Part shown: in pieces, positions 1-4,556 of the stretch
How the letters are laid out: each line of letters opens with the position of its first letter
How positions within the stretch are numbered: position 1 is the first letter of the stretch
From: Fidelibacterota bacterium
GTDB taxonomy: Bacteria > Marinisomatota > Marinisomatia > Marinisomatales > TCS56
DNA length: 6,223 nt
Assembly (NCBI GenBank): GCA_030634675.1
Contig: DAOWAH010000107.1
Location: forward strand, 1-6,223
Reading direction: 5' to 3'
Notes under the pieces: generated by a model
Told to the model about the DNA's origin: nothing
The model's database searches: none
What the model saw: the letters and a program-made list of their open reading frames with translations, nothing else
Translations under genes and position numbers: made by a program

Positions 1-308
1 AGAGCCTGGTTTTCCTGCTTAAAAGTGTGAACCGGATGACCGGCCGGGGCGATCTGTTGGCCAGAGGTATCGATTTGTCCTTCCATGGCCATTACATGAA
101 TATCACACAGTTTCAGGATTTCCGCCTGGGGCAGACCTTCGGCAATCAACTCCTGCTCAACTTCAACAACATATTCGTAGGGTACTTTCCCCATTAGTTC
201 TGCGAGGCGCTTTTTCACCTGCTCCGGTGCGACCCCTTCATGCAATTGCAGGATCATATGCTTCAGTAGATCCTTCTGCTCCCGTGCCTTCTGTTTCAGG
301 TCACTCAT
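1..308 (-). CDS. DUF438 domain protein, N-terminal part (cut by window edge)
   Basis: Reading leftward from the ATG at 306-308, the frame stays open for 102 codons to the window edge, so only the N-terminus is seen. The protein begins MSDLKQKAREQKDLL. The pattern LHEG (residues 22-25), VEQELIAEGLP (50-60), LCDIHV (67-72) and HPVHTFKQEN (91-100) is what I recognise as the DUF438 N-terminal domain. In known relatives this helical domain is commonly followed by a hemerythrin-type di-iron HHE domain and often a PAS domain; those parts would lie outside the window, so their presence is inferred. The protein should be cytoplasmic, with no signal peptide. A good ribosome binding site (GAGG, 10 nt from ATG) supports the start. 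The gene follows an Rrf2 regulator by 39 nt on the same strand, suggesting co-transcription and a role in oxygen, NO or redox sensing or protection. The family call is fairly firm; the function is not. Confidence 0.8.
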   Translation of the reverse strand, partial: MSDLKQKAREQKDLLKHMILQLHEGVAPEQVKKRLAELMGKVPYEYVVEVEQELIAEGLPQAEILKLCDIHVMAMEGQIDTSGQQIAPAGHPVHTFKQENQA

Positions 309-312
309 ATTA

Positions 313-323
313 ATTCTACCTCT
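313..323 (-). promoter_or_regulatory. Ribosome binding site of the DUF438 gene, matching an operator half-site
   Basis: On the minus strand this reads AGAGGTAGAAT, giving a GAGG Shine-Dalgarno core (319-322) 10 nt before the ATG. Nine bases (AGGTAGAAT) are identical to the sequence just before the Rrf2 gene, where they form one arm of a palindrome. Here the opposite arm is absent, so it is a normal ribosome binding site and only possibly a weak regulator half-site. Confidence 0.6.
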
Positions 324-347
324 TTATAGTATTTATTCCAAAAATTT

Positions 348-761
348 TCAATGCTTAATCGCGGGTTGGGCTGCTAATTCCGCGAGGGATGAATTAAACA
401 GCATTTTCTCAATATCGGCCTGAATACTGCCCCACTGATTGTGCAGGGCACAGGGATTTTCATCGGAGCATTCTGCGAAACCCAAAACGCAACGGTGAAA
501 ATTGTCCAACCCTTCGGTGGTCACGACGATTTGATTGAGAAAAATCTGGTGTGCTGGCCGCGCCAGTTGGAAGCCCCCTTGCTTACCTTGCACAGCGCTG
601 ACAATCCCTGCTTCCGCCAGTCTACTCATCAGTCGCCCGAGGTATTTGTAGGGTAAGTCCAACTCAGTATGCAAACGGTTGACAGAAAACAATTCACCGG
701 GTCGGGTGGCCAGAAAAACCAGCACCCGGATAGCATATTCGCTTGTCTTTGATAATTTCAT
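348..761 (-). CDS. Rrf2-family transcriptional regulator with a three-cysteine cluster motif (IscR/NsrR-like)
   Basis: The 137-residue protein has the usual Rrf2 length and start, MKLSKTSEYAIRVL. The N-terminal winged helix spans about residues 1-70: LPYKYLGRLMSRLAEAG is the recognition-helix region and GKQGGFQLARP (59-69) is the typical Rrf2 wing. A dimerisation helix with three cysteines follows at C91, C98 and C104 (C-X6-C-X5-C). In IscR and NsrR three cysteines in this place bind an Fe-S cluster, usually spaced C-X5-C-X5-C, so one extra residue is present here. This supports a cluster-sensing repressor responding to Fe-S status, NO or redox; which signal cannot be told from sequence. It is first in a probable two-gene operon with the DUF438 gene. 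A perfect inverted repeat immediately upstream, overlapping its ribosome binding site, suggests autoregulation. It could also be a relative of other Rrf2 groups such as CymR or RirA, but the cysteines favour the Fe-S type. Confidence 0.92.
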   Translation of the reverse strand: MKLSKTSEYAIRVLVFLATRPGELFSVNRLHTELDLPYKYLGRLMSRLAEAGIVSAVQGKQGGFQLARPAHQIFLNQIVVTTEGLDNFHRCVLGFAECSDENPCALHNQWGSIQADIEKMLFNSSLAELAAQPAIKH

Positions 762-762
762 A

Positions 763-780
763 TTCTACCTTGTGGTAGAA
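763..780. promoter_or_regulatory. Candidate operator of the Rrf2 regulator (perfect 7-bp inverted repeat)
   Basis: TTCTACC (763-769) and GGTAGAA (774-780) are exact reverse complements around a 4-nt centre. The site begins 1 nt upstream of the regulator's start codon and includes its AAGG Shine-Dalgarno. Further upstream, TACCAC at 798-803 mirrors GTGGTA at 772-777, giving a possible second, widely spaced half-site. On the minus strand, TTGCGT followed 15 nt later by TTTAAT could be a weak promoter placing the site just downstream of RNA polymerase; this is tentative. Binding by the adjacent Rrf2 protein is inferred from position and symmetry. The site is not an obvious match to the E. coli IscR or NsrR consensus. 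Confidence 0.55.
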
Positions 781-809
781 ATTAAAATACAGAAATATAC
801 CACGCAAGC

Positions 810-865
810 TTTAACTTTAATCCGCCTTCGCGTACGACTACGGCGGACGAGAAGGGCAAGTTAAA
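810..865. repeat. Two-part inverted repeat (possible dispersed palindrome), upstream hairpin
   Basis: The outer arms TTTAACTT (810-817) and AAGTTAAA (858-865) pair perfectly over 8 bp. Inside them TCCGCC (821-826) pairs with GGCGGA (842-847). The whole could form a hairpin in the amidase leader or represent a degenerate dispersed palindromic element. Its right arm overlaps the next hairpin (853-909), so the two cannot form together. No run of T follows it, so it is not a standard terminator. Confidence 0.5.
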
Positions 866-909
866 TTCCCCGCTGCTTACGGTGGAATAGTTAATCAAGG
901 ACTTGCCCT
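853..909. repeat. Nested inverted repeat upstream of the amidase gene
   Basis: AGGGCAAGT (853-861) and ACTTGCCCT (901-909) are exact 9-bp reverse complements. Within the loop, ATTCC-CCG (865-869, 870-872) pairs with CGG-T-GGAAT (880-888), giving an 8-bp stem with one bulged T and a 7-nt loop. It ends 80 nt before the amidase start codon. It may be a leader RNA structure or one of the palindromic repeats that fill gaps in this window; the sequence alone does not decide between these. Confidence 0.5.
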
Positions 910-989
910 GGGGTTCATACAATTGATTCATCACCGTTGTTCTGATTAATTTGATCTACTATTTGTGTACCAAAAGCTAGGAATAGAAC

Positions 990-1607
990 ATGAAGATTCG
1001 TGGATTACTATTGATATCATTATTATGGATTGTTGGTTGCTCACAACTGAAACAGCGCAGCTTCCCGATCGTGGAATTGAATTACCCCGTTGAGTTGGGA
1101 GTGGTCACACGGGCGGAATGGGGAGCGCTGCCGCTACAAAAAGTATTACCAGAACATACAATCGATAAGATTACGATCCATCACGGCGGTGTGGATTACC
1201 CGGAGGGCAAGGACCCGATAATGCATATCCGCAACCTCCAGGAATGGAGCATGTCGGCCGAAAAGAACTGGATCGATATTCCCTATCATTTTATGATTGA
1301 CATGAATGGTAAAATCTATGAGACCCGACCGATCAATTACCCCGGCGCTACCAATACCGATTATGATCCCACCGGCCACGCCCTGATCTGTGTAATGGGC
1401 AATTACGAAAACCAGATCATTTCCGAAGCCCAGTTGGCGGCAGTCGTGGACCTGTCTGCTTTCCTTGCCAAATTGTACAATGTCAGCCAGGACGATATCA
1501 AAGGCCATAAGGATTATACTGAAACCGCTTGCCCCGGCCAGGATTTGTACCGCTATTTGGAGGACGGAACCATCAGGTCAAGAGTAGCGGAGAAGCTGAA
1601 ATTTTAA
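990..1607 (+). CDS. Lipoprotein N-acetylmuramoyl-L-alanine amidase / PGRP-like (Amidase_2 family)
   Basis: The enzyme is predicted to cut the amide bond between N-acetylmuramic acid and L-alanine in peptidoglycan. Residues 1-17 form a lipoprotein signal: basic MKIR, a hydrophobic stretch and lipobox IVGC with the lipidated Cys at 17. Ser at +2 does not suggest inner-membrane retention. The catalytic domain spans about residues 38-200: TRAEWG (40-45), ITIHHGG (61-67), IPYHFMID (97-104), GHALICVMGNYE (129-140) and GHKDYTETACPG (172-183). By comparison with T7 lysozyme and PGRPs, H64, H173 and C181 are the zinc ligands and Y99 a catalytic residue. All are present, so an active enzyme is likely; T179 sits where PGRPs often carry Thr. 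At 205 residues it is one compact domain with no separate cell-wall-binding module. The start is supported by AGGA 7 nt upstream. It is flanked by repeat elements rather than functional partners, so its role (wall recycling, remodelling or attack on other cells) is open. Confidence 0.92.
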   Translation: MKIRGLLLISLLWIVGCSQLKQRSFPIVELNYPVELGVVTRAEWGALPLQKVLPEHTIDKITIHHGGVDYPEGKDPIMHIRNLQEWSMSAEKNWIDIPYHFMIDMNGKIYETRPINYPGATNTDYDPTGHALICVMGNYENQIISEAQLAAVVDLSAFLAKLYNVSQDDIKGHKDYTETACPGQDLYRYLEDGTIRSRVAEKLKF

Positions 1608-1617
1608 AATGATTCCG

Positions 1618-1645
1618 GTAGGAACAACACATGTGTTGTTCCTAC
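1618..1645. repeat. Perfect 28-nt palindrome, copy A
   Basis: The arms GTAGGAACAACACA (1618-1631) and TGTGTTGTTCCTAC (1632-1645) are exact reverse complements with no spacer. The element starts 10 nt after the amidase stop codon. No T-rich tract follows (the next bases are ATATTAAAATC), so it is not a standard intrinsic terminator, though the transcript could fold strongly. Copy B at 2613-2641 has the same design. Confidence 0.85.
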
Positions 1646-1706
1646 ATATTAAAATCTGGAAATTTCTTATCAGCGATCAGTAAATTGTTTTACACATTTT
1701 TTAAAT

Positions 1707-1711
1707 GGAGG
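1707..1711 (+). promoter_or_regulatory. Ribosome binding site that sets the radical SAM start
   Basis: GGAGG lies 5 nt before the ATG at 1717-1719. An earlier in-frame ATG at 1705-1707 overlaps this Shine-Dalgarno sequence and has no site of its own, so translation most likely begins at 1717. Confidence 0.8.
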
Positions 1712-1716
1712 TTAAA

Positions 1717-2616
1717 ATGCTCAAAGAAATCCATTTTCTCCTGACCTATACCTGTCTGTACGAATGCGATCACTGTTTTTTGTATTGCGGTCCCGAAGCG
1801 GAGGGTACTTTCACCATCACCCAGTTGCAGCAGGTTTTTACCGAAATCGCCAAAGTCGAATCAATTAACAAAGTCTATTTCGAAGGCGGCGAAGCATTTC
1901 TTTTTTACCCCCTGCTGTTGGAAGGTGTACGCCTGGCCCGGACGCAGGGACTGGAAGTTGGCATTGTCACCAATTCATTCTGGGCAACTTCGGTTGCTGA
2001 TGCAGAACTGTGGCTCAAACCGCTGGCAGAATTAGGCATTGCCGATATCTCAATGAGTGACGATTCATTTCATTTCAGCGAAGAAGAAAACCGGGCCAAA
2101 TTTGCTTTGCAGGCCGCTAAAAACCTTGGAATGCCCGCTGGTGCGATCTGCATAGAGGAACCCACCGTCCAACCCAACCCAACAGCCTCCGGTGAATCGG
2201 TGGTTGGCGGCGGCGTAATTTTCCGTGGACGAGCAATAGAAAAACTGGCCGATGAATTACCAACTCGACCAGCCCGTGAACTGATAACCTGTCCTTACGA
2301 AGATCTGGCAAACCCCACCCGGGTCCACCTGGATTCCTATGGCCATCTGCACCTCTGCCAGGGGCTCTCAATGGGCAATATCTGGGAAACACCACTATCA
2401 GAGCTAGTGAAAAATCATTCAGTCAAAAACCATGCTGTTTGCGCACCACTGGTAGCTGGTGGACCACACCAGCTGGCAATCGATAATGGAATTGACAGCG
2501 GTGGTAAGTACATCGAAGAATGCCATTACTGTTACGAAGTGCGGAAACAGTTGTTAGACAAATACCCGGAATTCCTGACGCCACCGCAGGTGTATGGAAT
2601 TGACAACCAATTGTAG
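1717..2616 (+). CDS. Uncharacterised radical SAM protein with SPASM-like C-terminus
   Basis: The protein has 299 residues from the ATG chosen by its ribosome binding site. The radical SAM cluster motif C13-X3-C17-X2-C20 (YTCLYECDHC) binds the 4Fe-4S cluster that splits S-adenosylmethionine. FEGGEAFLFYP (55-65) carries the SAM-contacting GGE, and ISMSDDSFHF (111-120) resembles a conserved segment of related enzymes. After FRGRA (169-173) come C192, C214 in a SPASM-like block (VHLDSYGHLHLC, then MGNIWETPLSEL), C242, and C269/C272 near the end. Five late cysteines suggest one or more auxiliary Fe-S clusters, as in SPASM/twitch proteins that modify peptides or proteins. An extra C24 follows the main motif. 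No peptide precursor, protease or transporter is visible alongside, so the substrate is unknown and the gene looks like an orphan here. The protein should be cytoplasmic. The stop codon lies inside palindrome copy B. Confidence 0.88.
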   Translation: MLKEIHFLLTYTCLYECDHCFLYCGPEAEGTFTITQLQQVFTEIAKVESINKVYFEGGEAFLFYPLLLEGVRLARTQGLEVGIVTNSFWATSVADAELWLKPLAELGIADISMSDDSFHFSEEENRAKFALQAAKNLGMPAGAICIEEPTVQPNPTASGESVVGGGVIFRGRAIEKLADELPTRPARELITCPYEDLANPTRVHLDSYGHLHLCQGLSMGNIWETPLSELVKNHSVKNHAVCAPLVAGGPHQLAIDNGIDSGGKYIEECHYCYEVRKQLLDKYPEFLTPPQVYGIDNQL

Positions 2617-2641
2617 GGACAACTCATGAGTTGTCCCACAA
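2613..2641. repeat. 28-nt palindrome family, copy B (one base missing)
   Basis: GTAGGGACAACTCA (2613-2626) is followed by TGAGTTGTCCC (2627-2637) and then AC, where a perfect palindrome would have TAC. The 11-bp inner stem is exact, and the outer bases pair if A2615 is bulged. Relative to copy A (1618-1645), it differs at two paired positions, each change compensated in the other arm. The radical SAM stop codon TAG (2614-2616) lies within the left arm. Confidence 0.8.
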
Positions 2642-2645
2642 AATT

Positions 2646-2692
2646 GTCATTTCGAATCCCGAAATCTCTGGGGTGAAAAATCTATAGAATCC
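2646..2692. repeat. Possible degenerate dispersed repeat relic
   Basis: The stretch opens GTCATTTCGAATCCCGAAA and continues through GGTGAAAAATCTATAGAATCC. It resembles, from memory, a GTCATTtCGA...GAAATCTATAG type of intergenic repeat found in many bacterial genomes. A small hairpin (TTTCG 2650-2654, CGAAA 2660-2664) is present. There is only one copy here, so the call rests on resemblance alone. Confidence 0.3.
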
Positions 2693-2837
2693 AGTGACTA
2701 AACAATAAAGTGTAAAGATTAGAGTTTTTATAAAGTAGATATCTCACCCACCCAGCGGCAGATTCGATATAACATTATCACATGAACTATAGAATTCACT
2801 GCAGCAACAAAACCAAGTATTCTCAGGGAAAATTATC

Positions 2838-2851
2838 TGAGTTGTCCCTAC
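2838..2851. repeat. Half copy of the 28-nt palindrome
   Basis: TGAGTTGTCCCTAC is the exact 14-nt reverse complement of the left arm of copy B (2613-2626), and it retains the T that copy B has lost. No left arm precedes it. It ends 53 nt before the GMC start codon. Together with copy B it forms a long-range inverted repeat around about 210 nt of non-coding DNA. Confidence 0.7.
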
Positions 2852-2904
2852 GACACCTTAATTCTTTTATCAATTCTATTTCATTTTCACCGTAGATTCC
2901 CCCC

Positions 2905-4485
2905 ATGAATAGCGGGTATGACTATATTATAATCGGCTCCGGTTTCGGTGGTTCAGTGGCAGCCTTACGGCTGGCTGAAAAAGGCTATCGGGTAGCTGTA
3001 ATCGAACAGGGCAAACGCTACCATCCCCAGGATTTCCCCAAGCGCAACTGGAATCTGCGCAAATTCATCTGGCTTCCCCAGATCGGATTATACGGAATCC
3101 AGGCTATGACATTATTGAAGGATGTTTTCATCCTCCATGGCGCTGGTGTTGGCGGCGGTAGTCTGGTGTACGCTAACCAGCTGCTAATTCCCCCGAAAGT
3201 TGTTTTAGACGATCAGGTCTGGGGACACCCAGGCTGGAGCGGCATAATTAAACCATATTTTGATAAAGCCCAGCGGATGCTGGGTGCCACACCGGCCCAG
3301 GAATTGACCATTGCCGATGAATTGTTGAAAGAATGCGCCGCGGATATCGGTAAGGGTGGTACCTTCCATATCAATGAAGTCGGCATTTACTACGGCGAGC
3401 CCGATCTAACTGTCCCTGATCCCTATTTCGATGGCGAAGGTCCCGATCGTACCGGCTGCACTTCCTGTGGTGCCTGCATGACCGGCTGCCGAGTTGGTGC
3501 TAAGAATACTTTGGATCTGAATTATCTCTATCTGGCTGAACAATTGGGTGTGACCATCATCCCTGAGACCCGGGTTACTGGTGTAATACCAAACGGTAAT
3601 GGTTATCTGATCTCGACTAAAAACGTCACTGGACTAGTTCCCCGCCGTCAACAATTTGAATCTGGCGGAGTTATTTTTTCTGGTGGTGTCCTCGGTACAG
3701 TCAAATTATTACATAGGTGCAAAATCAATGGATCGTTGCCGGATATTTCTAATCAACTGGGCAATATGACCCGCACCAATAGCGAAGCGCTGCTGGGAGT
3801 GGTTGCCAAGAAAGGTGATGTGGATTATTCAGCGGGAATCGCGATTACGTCCGGTATCTATCCTGACGCAAATACCCAGATCGAGACCGTTCGCTACGGA
3901 AAAGGCCATGATGCCATGGCCTTATTGACAACATTAATGGTCGGTGGCGGTAAACCGTGGCCGCGCCCACTGCGATTTTTAGGCAATATCATTCGCCATC
4001 CCCTGACATTTCTGCGTTTCCTAATTCCGTTTGGCTGGGCTCAGCGAGCGACAATTCTGCTGGTGATGCAGAAGATCGATAATTACTTGCGTCTGGAATA
4101 CAAACGGCGTTGGTGGCGCCTTAGTGGCCACTCGTTGAATTCCAACTGGCACACTGATAAAAAGGTACCCAGTTACATTCCGGTGGCCAACGACTTCGCC
4201 CAGCGGATGGCGGAAAAGATCAATGGCCGACCTGCCAGTTGCCTACCGGAAGTGCTGTTGGATACATCAACCACCGCTCATATTCTGGGTGGCTGCGTGA
4301 TGGCCAAATCAGCGAAAAAAGGCGTGATCGATCACAATGGCAAGATCCATGGTTATGATAATCTTTATGTGATCGATGGCTCGGTGATCCCCGCCAACCT
4401 TGGTGTAAATCCCAGTCTTACAATTACGGCAGTAGCCGAATATTTCATGGATAAATTTCCCGTGAAAGAAAACTCGTCACCCTGA
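2905..4485 (+). CDS. GMC-family FAD oxidoreductase, cholesterol-oxidase-like, with ferredoxin-like cysteine motif
   Basis: The 526-residue flavoprotein is predicted to oxidise an alcohol, possibly sterol-like or otherwise bulky, to a carbonyl using FAD. The N-terminal dinucleotide fold is YDYIIIGSGFGGS (5-17), with E34 (VIEQGKRY) placed to bind the ribose. GAGVGGGSLVYAN (79-91) is the second FAD-contact block of the GMC family. TGCTSCGACMTGCRVGAKNT (183-202) contains C185, C188, C191 and C195 as CxxCxxCxxxC, a ferredoxin-like pattern seen in the ChoD-like branch; it may hold an Fe-S cluster. The C-terminal block has TTAHILGGC (456-464, H459 a likely catalytic His) and YVIDGSVIPANLGVNPSLTITA (488-509, N502). 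Residues about 355-390 are hydrophobic and basic, suggesting membrane-surface contact. The start matches the family, although CCCCCC rather than a Shine-Dalgarno precedes the ATG. The last residues and stop codon come from a repeat. The neighbouring aldehyde dehydrogenase suggests the product is an aldehyde; the substrate is unknown. Confidence 0.88.
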   Translation: MNSGYDYIIIGSGFGGSVAALRLAEKGYRVAVIEQGKRYHPQDFPKRNWNLRKFIWLPQIGLYGIQAMTLLKDVFILHGAGVGGGSLVYANQLLIPPKVVLDDQVWGHPGWSGIIKPYFDKAQRMLGATPAQELTIADELLKECAADIGKGGTFHINEVGIYYGEPDLTVPDPYFDGEGPDRTGCTSCGACMTGCRVGAKNTLDLNYLYLAEQLGVTIIPETRVTGVIPNGNGYLISTKNVTGLVPRRQQFESGGVIFSGGVLGTVKLLHRCKINGSLPDISNQLGNMTRTNSEALLGVVAKKGDVDYSAGIAITSGIYPDANTQIETVRYGKGHDAMALLTTLMVGGGKPWPRPLRFLGNIIRHPLTFLRFLIPFGWAQRATILLVMQKIDNYLRLEYKRRWWRLSGHSLNSNWHTDKKVPSYIPVANDFAQRMAEKINGRPASCLPEVLLDTSTTAHILGGCVMAKSAKKGVIDHNGKIHGYDNLYVIDGSVIPANLGVNPSLTITAVAEYFMDKFPVKENSSP

Positions 4486-4538
4486 GCCTGTCGAAGGGTA
4501 TCCAATTAAATCTTAAGCTTCGACAAGCTCAGCATGAC
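4476..4538. repeat. Inverted repeat between the GMC and ALDH genes, supplying the GMC stop codon
   Basis: The left arm (4476-4496, opening GTCACCCTGAGCC and ending TGTCGAAG) and the right arm (4518-4538, opening CTTCGACAAGCTCAG and ending ATGAC) are reverse complements at 18 of 21 positions, around a 21-nt loop. I recognise the motif CTTCGACAAGCTCAG as a widespread intergenic repeat in bacterial genomes. The GMC stop TGA (4483-4485) lies in the left arm, and the last two residues (Ser-Pro) are also encoded there. The transcript could form a long hairpin between the two genes. No T tract follows, so it is not clearly a terminator. Confidence 0.8.
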
Positions 4539-4556
4539 ATTAAGAACCACTAACCA

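Noticed and set aside
679..864. Plus-strand open frame across the Rrf2 start and operator region
   Set aside because: It lies opposite a well-supported gene and a palindromic region, and its product is low-complexity and Arg-rich with no family resemblance.
810..989. Known riboswitch or tRNA in the amidase leader
   Set aside because: The stems do not match a riboswitch core I recognise, no tRNA cloverleaf or TTCGA loop arrangement is present, and no terminator follows.
1618..1645. Intrinsic terminator of the amidase gene
   Set aside because: The stem is strong, but it has no loop of its own and no T tract follows. The same design recurs elsewhere, so a dispersed palindrome is the better reading.
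1705..1716. Upstream ATG as the radical SAM start
   Set aside because: This ATG overlaps the GGAGG site that serves the ATG at 1717, and it lacks a ribosome binding site of its own.
2613..2851. Complete transposable element of the MITE type
   Set aside because: Only short terminal arms are seen, no flanking target duplication is visible, and the left end is a whole palindrome while the right end is half of one.
2782..2895. Small gene of 37 codons before the GMC gene, as a possible peptide substrate of the radical SAM enzyme
   Set aside because: It has no ribosome binding site, its middle is the palindrome half copy, and the translated sequence has no leader or core features of a modified peptide.
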